Of a stretch of 64,000 nt of DNA, positions 39,557 through 47,363 are shown piece after piece; positions within the stretch are counted from its first letter, which is position 1; every line of letters starts with the position of its first letter. The position numbers were made by a program, and so were the translations under genes. The DNA lies in contig NZ_AUGT01000021.1 in NCBI RefSeq assembly GCF_000422805.1, positions 62,001 through 126,000 on the forward strand. Reading direction: 5' to 3'. The DNA comes from Nocardioides halotolerans DSM 19273. Lineage in GTDB: Bacteria > Actinomycetota > Actinomycetes > Propionibacteriales > Nocardioidaceae. The notes below the pieces were generated by a model. That model was not told the origin of the DNA. It did not search any database and saw only the letters and a program-made list of their open reading frames with translations.

Positions 39557-40722
39557 GCACCCCGCCCGTCCTCGCGGCCCGCAACGCCGTGGTGCTCGTC
39601 TTCGCGCTCAACGGCTTCCTGTTCGCCTCGCTGGCCAGCCGCATCCCCGACCTCCGCGAGGGCCTCTCGCTCGGCAACGGCGCGCTCGGCCTCCTGCTCC
39701 TCGCCATCGCCGTCGGCTCGGTGCTGGCCCTGCCCTCGGCGGGCGCCCTCATCCACCGCTGGTCCGCCGGGTGGGTGGTCCGCTGGGGATCGGTCTGTGC
39801 CGCCGGCGGTCTCGCCCTGGCCGCTCTCGGCGCCGGGGTCCTCGGCCTGACGCCGGTGGCGGGGGTCGGCCTGTTCGCCTACGGCGTCGGCACCAGCGTC
39901 TGGGACGTCGCCATGAACGTCGAGGGCGCGGAGGTCGAGCGCGGGCTCGGCCGCGCGATCATGCCGCACTTCCACGCGGCGTTCAGCATGGGCGCGATCG
40001 CCGGCGCAGCGGCGGGCGTGCCGATGGCCGCGCTGTCGGTGCCGCTCGTCGCCCACCTCGGAGCGCTCGGAGCCCTCGCCGTCGTGCTGTCCGCGCGCGG
40101 GTCGCGAGACTTCCTGCCGGCCGAGGAGGAGAAGTCCGACGCGCCGCGGGCCCGCAGCGCCTGGCTGGAGCCGCGCACGATCGCCATCGGCGTGATGGTG
40201 CTGGCCTTCACGGTCGCCGAGGGGTCGGCCGGCGACTGGCTCTCGCTGGCGCTGATCGACGGCTACGACGTCGCCCACTGGGTCGGCGTCACCGGCTACG
40301 TCGCGTTCGTGACCTCGATGACGATCGGGCGCCTCGCCGGCCCTGTGGTCCTCGACCGGTTCGGCCGGCCGCCCGTGCTGTGGGCCTCGGCGCTGCTCGC
40401 GGGGTCGGGGGTGCTGCTGGTCGTGCTCGGCGACCAGGTCGTGCTCGTCGCCGTGGGCATCCTGCTCTGGGGGCTGGGCGCTGCGCTGGGCTTCCCGGTC
40501 GGCATGAGCGCCGCCGCCGACGACCCGGCCCGCTCGGCCGCGCGCGTGTCGGTGGTCTCAACGATCGGCTACGGCGCCTTCCTGACCGGCCCGCCGCTGC
40601 TCGGCGCGCTCGGCGACGCGGTCGGCACGCTCGAGGCGCTCCTGGCCGTCGCCGCGCTGATGGTGCCCGCGGCCCTGACGGTCTTCGCGACCCGCGCGCC
40701 GGCAGGAGTCAGCCGGCGCTGA
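39553..40722 (+). CDS. MFS transporter
   Basis: The roughly 389-residue protein has twelve predicted membrane helices and major facilitator features. ARNAVVLVFALNGFLFASLA and SRIPDLREGL form helix 1 and its loop, and the helix 8-9 loop LDRFGRPPVLW has the A-like DRxGRxP motif. It resembles the YbjJ/fucose-permease-like group with short loops, but no substrate can be assigned. The start is uncertain: a CTG at 39553 overlaps the DUF2550 stop and keeps the conserved RN, whereas GTG 39589 would cut into helix 1. Its stop abuts the convergent HNH-gene fragment with no spacing. Confidence 0.8.
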   Translation: MSTPPVLAARNAVVLVFALNGFLFASLASRIPDLREGLSLGNGALGLLLLAIAVGSVLALPSAGALIHRWSAGWVVRWGSVCAAGGLALAALGAGVLGLTPVAGVGLFAYGVGTSVWDVAMNVEGAEVERGLGRAIMPHFHAAFSMGAIAGAAAGVPMAALSVPLVAHLGALGALAVVLSARGSRDFLPAEEEKSDAPRARSAWLEPRTIAIGVMVLAFTVAEGSAGDWLSLALIDGYDVAHWVGVTGYVAFVTSMTIGRLAGPVVLDRFGRPPVLWASALLAGSGVLLVVLGDQVVLVAVGILLWGLGAALGFPVGMSAAADDPARSAARVSVVSTIGYGAFLTGPPLLGALGDAVGTLEALLAVAALMVPAALTVFATRAPAGVSRR

Positions 40723-40875
40723 CTACTCGAGGGCTCGGGTGCCGTCTCGCGTCCGCACGAAGAGCAGGCCGTGGGGGTCGCGCCAGAGGTAGGTGCCGGG
40801 TGGTCCGAGGGGCCAGTAGCGCCACCCGGCCAGGGTCTTGAGGCGGTGGTGGTGGCGGCACAGGGGTGCGAGGTT
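40723..40875 (-). pseudogene. 3' fragment of a split DUF222/HNH endonuclease gene
   Basis: Read on the minus strand from 40875, this frame encodes NLAPLCRHHHRLKTLAGWRY, then a proline/glycine stretch and the end DPHGLLFVRTRDGTRALE before TAG at 40725-40723. It is the C-terminal piece of the gene whose 5' part lies at 44906-46114. The two pieces share the 9 bp core TGCGAGGTT that encodes NLA. Joined, they restore the HNH motif and a protein of about 447 residues. It has no start of its own beyond a chance ATG in the element side and is presumably untranslated. Confidence 0.92.
40867..40875 (+). other. attL-side core of the integrative element
   Basis: TGCGAGGTT lies in the codons for NLA of the split HNH gene. 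The left flank CACAGGGG belongs to that gene and the right flank CATGCCCC to the element. The length of 9 bp is long for a serine-integrase crossover (2 bp), so part of the identity may simply be conserved arm sequence. Confidence 0.85.
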
Positions 40876-40901
40876 CATGCCCCGTTACTAATATGCCCTC
40901 C

Positions 40902-42314
40902 ATGCCCGAGCCCCAGCGCGCCGCGATCTACGCCCGCATCTCCCAGGACACCGAAGGCACCGGCAAGGGTGTGGCCCGGCAGATCGAGGACTGCCGCAAA
41001 CTCGCCGCCACCCTGGGTTGGCAGGTCGCCGGGGAGTACGTCGACAACGACCTCTCGGCCTACAGCGGTAAACGCCGCCCCGAGTACGAACGGATGCTTG
41101 CCGACCTGGCCGACGGGCTGATCGACGGCGTGCTGGTCTACCACATCGACCGACTGACGCGGCGGCCCATCGAGCTCGAGCACTTCCTCAACGTCGTGGA
41201 CGCCGCCCGAGTCCAACACGTGAGGTTCGTGGCCGGTGAGACCAACCTCAGCACCAGCGATGGACTCCTGGTCGCCCGTATCCAGGCAGCGGTCGCGGCG
41301 AACGAGTCCGCATCGAAGTCCCGACGGGTCGCGCGCAAGCACCAGCAGAACGCTGCCGAAGGCAAGCCCCACCGGGGCAGCACCCGTCCCTTTGGCTACG
41401 AGAGTGACTTTGCGACTGTCCTGCCCGCCGAGGCCGACGTCTATCGCACCCTCGTGACGCGGTTCCTGGCCGGGGAGTCGACGCGCTCTCTGGCGAGCTG
41501 GCTCAACACCGAGCAGGTTCCCACGGTCACGGGCTCGGCGTGGACCACTAGCACCCTGAAAGGAATGCTCACCAACGCCCGCTACGCCGGACTACGCGTT
41601 CACCGTGGACAAGCCGTCGCGCCGGGCCAGTGGGACGCGATCATCACCGAGGACGAGCACCGCCGGATTCTGGCCAAGTTCGCTGACAAGAAGATCAGCG
41701 GACGACGCACACCGCAGCGCTACCTGCTCTCCGGGATGCTGCGGTGCGGCAAGTGCGGCAACCGGCTGTTCTCGTCGGCCCGTGTGATCCGAGGACGACC
41801 CAACCGGCGCTACGTGTGCATGTCCGGACCCGACCACGGCGGATGTGGACGCCTCATGGTCAGCGCCGACCCGCTGGAACGATTCCTCGCCGACGCGGTG
41901 CTGCACCGACTCGACACCCCCGAGCTTGCCGACGTCCTCGCCGGACGCAACAGCGCCGACGCACGCACTCAAGAACTCACCCGCGCGCTGGACGAGGACC
42001 AGCAGCGCCTCGACGACCTCGCCCAAGCTCACGGACGCGGCGACATCGACATGCGCGAATGGATGCTGGCCAAGAAGCCTGTCCAAGACCGGCTCGCCAC
42101 CACCCAGCGACACCTGGCACAGATCACCCACACCGGAGCACTCACCGGCCTCGCCGGGACCGGTGCCGGACTACGCAGCGCCTGGGGCTCCCTCAACCTC
42201 TCCCGGCAGCACGCCATCGTCCAGGCTGTGATCGACCACGCCGTCATCGGACCCGGCACCCCAGGGGTCCAGGTCCTCGACCCCGCCCGCGTGTCCGTCG
42301 TGTGGCGCCACTGA
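40902..42314 (+). CDS. large serine recombinase (integrase)
   Basis: The 470-residue protein is a large serine recombinase. The N-terminal resolvase domain begins AAIYARISQD, with the catalytic Ser in YARIS (about residue 13), then LVYHIDRLTRRPIELEHF. A recombinase domain (about 170-280, GKPHRGSTRPFGYESDF; TNARYAGLRVHRG), a zinc ribbon (LRCGKCGNRLF with further Cys at YVCMSG and GGCGRL) and a helical coiled-coil tail follow. It would catalyse att x att recombination for this element. ATG 40902 follows TACTAAT (40885-40891), fitting a leaderless start beside attL; ATG 40893 is an alternative. No separate excisionase is evident. Confidence 0.95.
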   Translation: MPEPQRAAIYARISQDTEGTGKGVARQIEDCRKLAATLGWQVAGEYVDNDLSAYSGKRRPEYERMLADLADGLIDGVLVYHIDRLTRRPIELEHFLNVVDAARVQHVRFVAGETNLSTSDGLLVARIQAAVAANESASKSRRVARKHQQNAAEGKPHRGSTRPFGYESDFATVLPAEADVYRTLVTRFLAGESTRSLASWLNTEQVPTVTGSAWTTSTLKGMLTNARYAGLRVHRGQAVAPGQWDAIITEDEHRRILAKFADKKISGRRTPQRYLLSGMLRCGKCGNRLFSSARVIRGRPNRRYVCMSGPDHGGCGRLMVSADPLERFLADAVLHRLDTPELADVLAGRNSADARTQELTRALDEDQQRLDDLAQAHGRGDIDMREWMLAKKPVQDRLATTQRHLAQITHTGALTGLAGTGAGLRSAWGSLNLSRQHAIVQAVIDHAVIGPGTPGVQVLDPARVSVVWRH

Positions 42315-42488
42315 CCGCGCACCGGACGGGGCGCGGGTGCCGCTGCGCTTGCGCCCCCGCGCCCCGTCCGGTGCTGCGCCCAGCAGCGCCCCCACCCGCC
42401 GCACCACACCGGGCTCCGTCACCTTGACCGGAACCCCCTGAGCAGCACACGAGGCCGCAACCCACGACGCAACCTCAGCGTCGCTCAC
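42171..42488 (-). CDS. small unidentified protein downstream of Rep
   Basis: From GTG 42488 the frame reads VSDAEVASWVAASCAAQGVP then VKVTEPGVVRRVGALLGAAP, a compact helical region that looks conserved, and continues as low-complexity sequence antisense to the end of the integrase gene. It begins 5 bases after the Rep stop, so an operon with Rep is likely. I recall similar short frames next to actinobacterial integrases but cannot name a family. The last 60 residues may not be biologically meaningful because they overlap the integrase gene. An excisionase or copy-control role is only speculative. Confidence 0.4.
   Translation of the reverse strand: MSDAEVASWVAASCAAQGVPVKVTEPGVVRRVGALLGAAPDGARGRKRSGTRAPSGARSVAPHDGHAGGVEDLDPWGAGSDDGVVDHSLDDGVLPGEVEGAPGAA
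42319..42374. terminator. 19 bp perfect stem-loop after the integrase gene
   Basis: GCACCGGACGGGGCGCGGG (42319-42337) pairs perfectly with CCCGCGCCCCGTCCGGTGC (42356-42374) around an 18-base loop. It begins 4 bases after the integrase stop. No T-run follows, so it may stop or slow polymerase from both sides or protect a 3' end. It also lies within the overlap with the small minus-strand frame. Confidence 0.7.
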
Positions 42489-42493
42489 ATGGC

Positions 42494-43273
42494 TCAGTCC
42501 CATCGGAACCACACCGCCGGCGGACCCTGCCAGTCCTCGACCTCAGCCGACGACCATGACTGCGCCGGCCGCGCACGCATCACCGCGTTGGCTGAGGAAA
42601 GCACTTCGCCCGACCAGCGGCCCCTAAACCGCAGAGCGCGTGGCTGATATCCCTGAGCCACATCGTAGCGATGCAGCCGCAGCGCCCGCGACGACTCGTC
42701 GGCCCCAAAGCTCTTGGTCACGTACTTCGCCAGATAGCCCGCTGCCTGCCGCGCCTCGTGCAGCGACGTCGCACCGACCGGCAGATCGCAGAGCCGCTTG
42801 ATCGAGCTGAACCCGTGACCCCAGGTCGCGCGGATCAACCGATAGTTGACGTACTGGCCAAGCGCGAAGTGAAGGTGCAGGCCGTGATCGGTCTTGTGCC
42901 ACTCAGGCACCCACACATACGGCAGAGGTCTGCCTCCGAGCGCCGAGCGCAGCGACCGGAAGAACCCCGCGACGTCACGACGCACCTGAGTCGGGTCATG
43001 GACCCCTTCGCCCCGATAGGTCAGCGTGCCGAACCGGTTGAGCCTGTTAGCTGCGCAGTAGCGACGCACCTTTCCCCGCGCCCGTCGCCCTGCCTCCGCG
43101 CGGGCGCGCTCCGGATTGGCCGCAGGCGTACCAGAAACCCAGGTTGTCCGCGGTCGATACGACGGGACGAACGCTCCACCCGCCTCGCCCGCATCGGGAT
43201 AGAGAGAAAGAGACCAACCAGCGTCGGGACGACCCAACGCAGAAACAGGGGATAGAACCATCGAGGACCACAA
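42494..43273 (-). CDS. rolling-circle replication initiator (HUH Rep-like)
   Basis: The 259-residue product has the three usual Rep motifs in order. These are FGTLTY (about residue 81; motif 1), a metal-binding HLHFALG (His-x-His, about 133; motif 2) and AGYLAKYVTKSF with Tyr pairs (about 178; motif 3, the nicking Tyr). HUH Reps nick the double-strand origin and start rolling-circle copying. Its presence beside a serine integrase suggests an integrative plasmid that can copy after excision. The exact start is uncertain; ATG 43273 is the first, with an in-frame Met at residue 5. The next small frame follows 5 bases downstream. Confidence 0.82.
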   Translation of the reverse strand: MWSSMVLSPVSALGRPDAGWSLSLYPDAGEAGGAFVPSYRPRTTWVSGTPAANPERARAEAGRRARGKVRRYCAANRLNRFGTLTYRGEGVHDPTQVRRDVAGFFRSLRSALGGRPLPYVWVPEWHKTDHGLHLHFALGQYVNYRLIRATWGHGFSSIKRLCDLPVGATSLHEARQAAGYLAKYVTKSFGADESSRALRLHRYDVAQGYQPRALRFRGRWSGEVLSSANAVMRARPAQSWSSAEVEDWQGPPAVWFRWD

Positions 43274-43705
43274 GCCTTCGCGAGTCTTGGAAACCCGCGG
43301 CTCGTAGTCACATCCCGTACGGCGTCAACGGTTCATGCCGCCCGATCCCTCATTGATGTCAGTTGTAGCGCGGCCCATCTGGGGCTACGAGCGGGTGCCT
43401 CCCCAAGCACCGATCGGGTGGCAGCAAGGTTCGACTCGCACATCATGCAACCCGAAACCACGAATCACAAGGCTGTGATCTGCCTCGTGGGTCCGAGTGC
43501 TGGCGGGTCGGTCGGGGGCGCGCCGCCACCCCACCCGCACTCGTCCCTCGCGCGCGCGGGGACCCCCGCGACCCGAGAGACGCCCCCGCCCAAACCGACC
43601 CGCCAGCCCTCTCAGCGGATCCAACGAGTTTCGTTGCTACTTCAAGTCAAGGGGTCAGCGGCGCGGAGCGCCGACTATGGTGCGGTCACAAACCTGTGAG
43701 GACTT
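43274..43705. other. 432 bp non-coding region of the element
   Basis: This gap between the divergent Rep and membrane-protein genes holds no convincing gene. It contains ATCACA-AGGC-TGTGAT (43465-43480), a perfect 6 bp inverted pair that could be an operator, and the long inverted repeat listed separately. It probably carries both promoters and the replication origin of the element, which is inference from position. Confidence 0.5.
43499..43607. repeat. 14 bp inverted repeat, candidate Rep origin
   Basis: GCTGGCGGGTCGGT (43499-43512) and ACCGACCCGCCAGC (43594-43607) are perfect inverted copies 81 bases apart. Inner GGGGGCG (43514-43520) and CGCCCCC (43581-43587) extend the pairing, and a smaller CGCGGGG/CCCCGCG hairpin sits inside. 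Such structure upstream of a Rep gene suits a rolling-circle origin; function is untested. Confidence 0.6.
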
Positions 43706-44896
43706 ATGCCGACCTTCTTGACCATCGTTTCAAGCATCATGCCTGGTGCCCGCAGCGTGCGAGCGCCAGCGATCTCGGGACTTCTCTGGTCACTGTTCTT
43801 CTGGTTGTTGCTTTGGGACACCTTTCCAGCGGATAGCTCAGCCGAACGTTTCTTCGAGCAGATGTCATCCCTCACCGACTACATTGGTGTCACGGCAACA
43901 CTGCTCATCGCTTCGACGTTGATCTTCGTGATTGGGGCGGCGTCTACTTTCGCCGTCAATACTCTCAGCGGTTGGGCGGGAGCTATTCAGCGACGCGCAG
44001 CCGAGTCCGTCGCGTGGCAGCGCCACGCTCATCGAGTGCGAAAAACCCTGGAGGTTCGCAAGAGGGCACTTGAAAGAGATGCCAACCTGATATCGGCCAA
44101 CGAGACGGCCTCCCTCAAGGAATCAGTCGTCAAGTACTTGACGGGACGTAAATCCACTAACGCGAGCAACCTCAGTCAGGTCACCCGTCAGCTTGAGAAG
44201 TTCGAGCCCCTAGGAAAACATAAACTCCTTGAGCGGCTCTGGATTCCCAGGACCATTCTCACTGAGAGCGCGGTTGGCCAACTCCCCGGCAGCAGCGACA
44301 TTGACGTGGCCTCCCGCATCGTCAAACACTCCTTCGCCAAGGCCGCTGAGGCACACGCAGAAAAGCTGGACTATCAAGAGTGGGACGCGGACGAATGGCC
44401 ACCGGCCGAGTCTGAGAACGCTCTTCTTCAGGAGTTCGAGCCCGACCCACTGGACGCACTTAAGGCGCTGGACAACGATCTATTCGCGCAACTTGATCGA
44501 GAGCGGAGTGAGCGCGACCTTCGCCTAGCAATTGCTGCTCCACTAATTGCCCTGTCCGTTCTGGGCGTGGATCGACTAAGCGGCTGGTTCCTCATTGCAA
44601 CGACAATTAGCGTTGGCCTCTTCTTAGCAAATTCGGTCTCGGCCCGCGGAGAGAGAGCCCGGGTGCTGAATCTCCTCCATCTTCGCGGTATCGAAACTCC
44701 GGCCATGCGTCAAGCAGAAGTACTTGCACGGGCCAGGGTCCTTCAGGACAAGCGCGACCATGCGGAGCGAGCCATCCGCGAGGAGGCTCGGGAACAACTC
44801 GTGAGCGCGATCGCAAAGACGGACCCTAACGTCTCAACCCACAGCGGAAGCAGCAGCCCCACCACGAGTGGCGACACGGCCCCCACGCAGTCATAA
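43706..44896 (+). CDS. four-helix membrane protein of unknown function (element cargo)
   Basis: The 396-residue product has two N-terminal membrane helices (about residues 22-38 and 58-83). A roughly 180-residue soluble middle part, strongly helical and charged, follows (ERDANLISANETASLKESVV onward). Two C-terminal helices (about 272-290 and 294-312) lead to a Glu/Arg/Ala coiled tail and a Ser/Thr end. No known domain is recognised. GAGGA sits 4-5 bases before the ATG. The gene is A/T-richer than its surroundings and contains a TTA codon at 44624-44626, rare in such genomes. It is the only non-mobility gene of the element, so it may give a benefit such as superinfection immunity or defence; that is conjecture. 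Confidence 0.8.
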   Translation: MPTFLTIVSSIMPGARSVRAPAISGLLWSLFFWLLLWDTFPADSSAERFFEQMSSLTDYIGVTATLLIASTLIFVIGAASTFAVNTLSGWAGAIQRRAAESVAWQRHAHRVRKTLEVRKRALERDANLISANETASLKESVVKYLTGRKSTNASNLSQVTRQLEKFEPLGKHKLLERLWIPRTILTESAVGQLPGSSDIDVASRIVKHSFAKAAEAHAEKLDYQEWDADEWPPAESENALLQEFEPDPLDALKALDNDLFAQLDRERSERDLRLAIAAPLIALSVLGVDRLSGWFLIATTISVGLFLANSVSARGERARVLNLLHLRGIETPAMRQAEVLARARVLQDKRDHAERAIREEAREQLVSAIAKTDPNVSTHSGSSSPTTSGDTAPTQS

Positions 44897-44905
44897 GAGG
44901 GCGTT

Positions 44906-46114
44906 CTAACAACTTGCGAGGTTGCAGGGGCAGGTCGGGCCGCCCTGGTCGTAGGGGGTGATGTGGTCGCAGTCGCAGTGGCGGGCTGGTCGGGTGCAGT
45001 GGGGGTGGACGCAGGTGCGGTCGCGGCGGTGGACGGTCTCACGGTCGCGCGCGGTGGGCGAGTAGCGCCACTCCGGATGGTCGCCGTGGCTGGAACCGTC
45101 GTCCGCGCCGCACCGCCGGACCGGCTTGATGACGAGCCGCACGTCGGGGCGGCCGGCCCATTGGCGGATGACCTGGTCGAGGTGGCTGCGCAGGTCGGCG
45201 TCGCTGACGATCGGGTCGAGGCTGAGCAGGTGCAGGTCGGTGAGCTCGAGGGTGGCCACGAGGTCGCGCGATCGGCTGGGTTTGGCGTCGTGGTCGCCGT
45301 CGAGGAGGGCTTGGGCGCGGGCGGGGTCGGCGAGGATGCCGAGGGCGACCGAGCGGCGTACGTCGAGGGAGTCGTGCTGGTGCTCAGGCAGCTGCGCGAG
45401 CACCGCCGCGACCGCGGACAGGGTCTCGTCGAAGGGTGCGAGGTCGGCCCAGTCGGCGCGGGCGTCCATGGCGGCGATGCCGGTGTGGTTGAGCGTCGCG
45501 GGGTCGATGGTGACGTGGCGGGCGTCGAGGGCCTCGAGCTGCTCGAGCTCGCGCTGCTCGGCGTGCAGGCGCAGCATCGCCTCGTCGACGAGCCGGTCGA
45601 GGACGACCGGCCCGATCGCCCGCGACTGCGTGACCCGCCGGACCAGCTGTTGGTCGAGGTAACCGCACACGTCGGCGGGCTGGCCGAGGACGGCCTGCGC
45701 GGCGCGGCGGGCGAGCCGGGCGGGGACCTGGCCGGCGCGGACCGCCGCCCAGAACCCGGGCAGCCGGTGCGCGAGCACGAGCGCGTCGCGCAACACGGCC
45801 TTGCCGCCCATGGTGGTCATGGCGTTGGCGGCGGCGAAGGCGGCCGGGGCGTCCCAGCGCAGGGCGGGCAGCCCGATCCACTCCCGCTCCTCCTCGTCCA
45901 TCAGGTGGGTGGTGTCCTCCAGCCACGACGGTGCCTCGGCCGGCTCCCACGGCTCCTGCCCGGGCAGTGCGGGGTTGGCTGCGGCCCAAGCCAGCGCGAG
46001 CTCGAGGATCGAAACCTCGGCGGCCTCGGCCGTGGCGCGCGCCTCCCGCACCTGCAGCAGCAGGTCGCGCGGCAGGGGCGCGGTGTCGGGGAGGCGGTCG
46101 GCCGTCTGGGTCAT
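44906..46114 (-). pseudogene. 5' part of a split DUF222/HNH endonuclease gene
   Basis: The frame from ATG 46114 encodes about 400 residues of a 13E12-type protein. An Ala-rich DUF222 region comes first (about residues 20-310), then the start of the HNH nuclease, RRDRTCVHPHCTRPARHCDC then DHITPYDQGGPTCPCN. It stops two codons into the element (SC-stop), so the remaining HNH half, HHHRLK, is lost to 40723-40875. The nuclease should be inactive while the element is present. It resembles mycobacterial REP13E12 proteins, which are repeat-family, SOS-linked endonuclease genes. A LexA-type box lies 17 bases before the ATG. Confidence 0.93.
44915..44923 (+). other. attR-side core of the integrative element
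   Basis: TGCGAGGTT here is the second copy of the core. The left flank CTAACAACT is element DNA and the right flank GCAGGGGCAGG belongs to the HNH gene. The codons for NLA on the minus strand are the same as at 40867-40875. Confidence 0.85.
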
Positions 46115-46130
46115 CGTGCGGCCAGTCTAG

Positions 46131-46146
46131 TCGAACACATGTTCGA
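46131..46146 (-). promoter_or_regulatory. LexA/SOS box of the DUF222/HNH gene
   Basis: TCGAACACATGTTCGA is a perfect match to the actinobacterial LexA consensus TCGAAC-N4-GTTCGA. It lies just upstream of the minus-strand ATG (46114) and close to a TAGACT box (reverse complement of 46124-46129), so LexA would block transcription until DNA damage. Mycobacterial 13E12 genes are also reported under LexA control, which fits. Confidence 0.85.
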
Positions 46147-46155
46147 ACGCAAGAG

Positions 46156-46899
46156 TCAATCGCACGCGAGCAGCTCGATGAGACGCTCCGCGTCATGGGG
46201 TGCGTAGCCCTTGGCGTCGTTGTCGAAGTAGACGTAGGTGTCCTGGCCCCAGCGCCGGATCGTGTCCGCCCAGCGCCGGAGCGACGCGTCGTCGTAGCCG
46301 CTCGTGTAGAGCTCCGCGTCGCCGTGCAGCCGCACGTAGCGGAAGTCCGCGGTGTCCTCCTCGACCTTCGGCCAGCGCCCGGCCGTGTCGGCGAGCACGG
46401 TCGCGATGCGGTGCTCGCGCAGCAGCGCGTAGGCCTCGGGCTGCTCGAAGGTCTTGCTGCGGAACTCCAGGGCGTAGCGGAGCTCGCGCCCGTCGGGGGT
46501 GGTGCGCGGGAGGATGTCGAAGAACGCCGCGAGCCGGTCGCCGTCGTAGCGGAAGCTCTCGGGCAGCTGCCACAGGATCGGCCCCAGCTTGGGCCCGAGC
46601 TCGAAGACGCCGGAGTCGAAGAACCGCTTCAGCGGCTCCTCGGCGTCGGTCATCCGCTTCATGTGCGAGATGAACCGGCTGCCCTTGACCGCGAACACGA
46701 AGTCGTCGGGCGTCTCCGCCCGCCACTTCTGGTACGACGTGGGCTTCTGCAGGGAGTAGAACGAGCCGTTGATCTCGATCGACGTGAGCCGCTCGGCGGC
46801 GTACTCGAGCTCGCGGCGCTGCGGCAGACCCTTCGGGTAGAAGTCGCCGCGCCAGCCCCTGTAGGACCACCCCGAGATCCCGATCCGCAGCTCTGCCAC
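46156..46899 (-). CDS. DUF72 family protein
   Basis: The 247-residue TIM-barrel-like protein has the DUF72 landmarks: ELRIGISGWSYRGWRGDFYP at the start, TSIEINGSFYSLQKPTSYQK, FVFAVKGSRFISHMKR, a LGPILWQLPESF loop and the end TYVYFDNDAKGYAPHDAERL. The family is widespread in prokaryotes and its activity is not settled; a nuclease-like or sugar-related role has been discussed. The GTG at 46899 keeps the conserved AELRIG; the ribosome site there is weak. It is transcribed away from the next gene. Confidence 0.85.
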   Translation of the reverse strand: MAELRIGISGWSYRGWRGDFYPKGLPQRRELEYAAERLTSIEINGSFYSLQKPTSYQKWRAETPDDFVFAVKGSRFISHMKRMTDAEEPLKRFFDSGVFELGPKLGPILWQLPESFRYDGDRLAAFFDILPRTTPDGRELRYALEFRSKTFEQPEAYALLREHRIATVLADTAGRWPKVEEDTADFRYVRLHGDAELYTSGYDDASLRRWADTIRRWGQDTYVYFDNDAKGYAPHDAERLIELLACD

Positions 46900-46975
46900 A
46901 CCGGACGGGTACCCGAGGTGACCTCGGCCACTGCCCGGCGTGCCGCTTTGAGTGTCGGCGGGCCATCTGGGCACT

Positions 46976-47323
46976 GTGAAGAACGTGCTTCCCCTCGTGA
47001 TCCCCGGTGCCGTCGTCCTGCTCGTCCTGCTCTGGGTCGGCCTCCGCCTGCTGTGGGCCGGCCGCCAGCTCGACGACGTCACCCCGACGGGCTCGAGCCG
47101 GATCCCCGTCGCGCCCTCGGGCAGCGTCGCCGCCAAGGTCGACCGCCGGCTCCAGGCCGCCCGTGCCGCCGTCGAGACACTGGTCATGCCCGAGGTCGAG
47201 CCGGAGGAGCTGCACCCGTCGGCGGGGGCGTTCCGCCTGCGGGCGCAGACCTACGTCGTCCTGGGGCTCGGGCTGCTCGGCCTCGCGGCGACGATGGTGG
47301 TCGGGTTCTTGCTGCTGGTGTAG
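46976..47323 (+). CDS. small two-helix membrane protein, unknown
   Basis: The 115-residue frame has two clear membrane helices (about residues 4-27 and 92-114), separated by a basic/acidic cytoplasmic stretch that includes AAKVDRRLQAARAAVETLVM. Its start could be GTG 46952 or 46976; the latter fits a leaderless transcript less well but keeps the helix close to the N-terminus. No family is recognised. The gene points at the adenosyltransferase gene, and the 311-base gap between them holds a long inverted repeat. Confidence 0.5.
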   Translation: MKNVLPLVIPGAVVLLVLLWVGLRLLWAGRQLDDVTPTGSSRIPVAPSGSVAAKVDRRLQAARAAVETLVMPEVEPEELHPSAGAFRLRAQTYVVLGLGLLGLAATMVVGFLLLV

Positions 47324-47363
47324 GTCTGGGTTGGGCTGGGGCTGCGCTCGTGGCGCCGGTCGT

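Larger units (their letters stand above)
40867..44923 (+). mobile_element. 4.05 kb serine-integrase element inserted in a DUF222/HNH gene
   Basis: A 9 bp direct repeat TGCGAGGTT bounds the element at 40867-40875 (attL) and 44915-44923 (attR). Inside are a large serine recombinase (+), a small frame and a rolling-circle Rep-like gene (-), a structured non-coding region, and one membrane-protein gene (+). Deleting one repeat copy and the interior joins ...CPC-NLA-PLCRHHH... in frame, giving an intact HNH gene. The interior around 43.7-44.9 kb is visibly richer in A/T than its surroundings. The content suggests an integrated rolling-circle plasmid or similar small integrative element. No relaxase, capsid or TraB-like gene is present. 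Confidence 0.92.

Noticed and set aside
40723..46114. HNH gene split by an intein or a group II intron
   Set aside because: The inserted DNA holds its own genes on both strands, a serine recombinase and flanking direct repeats, and lacks intein splice residues or intron domains.
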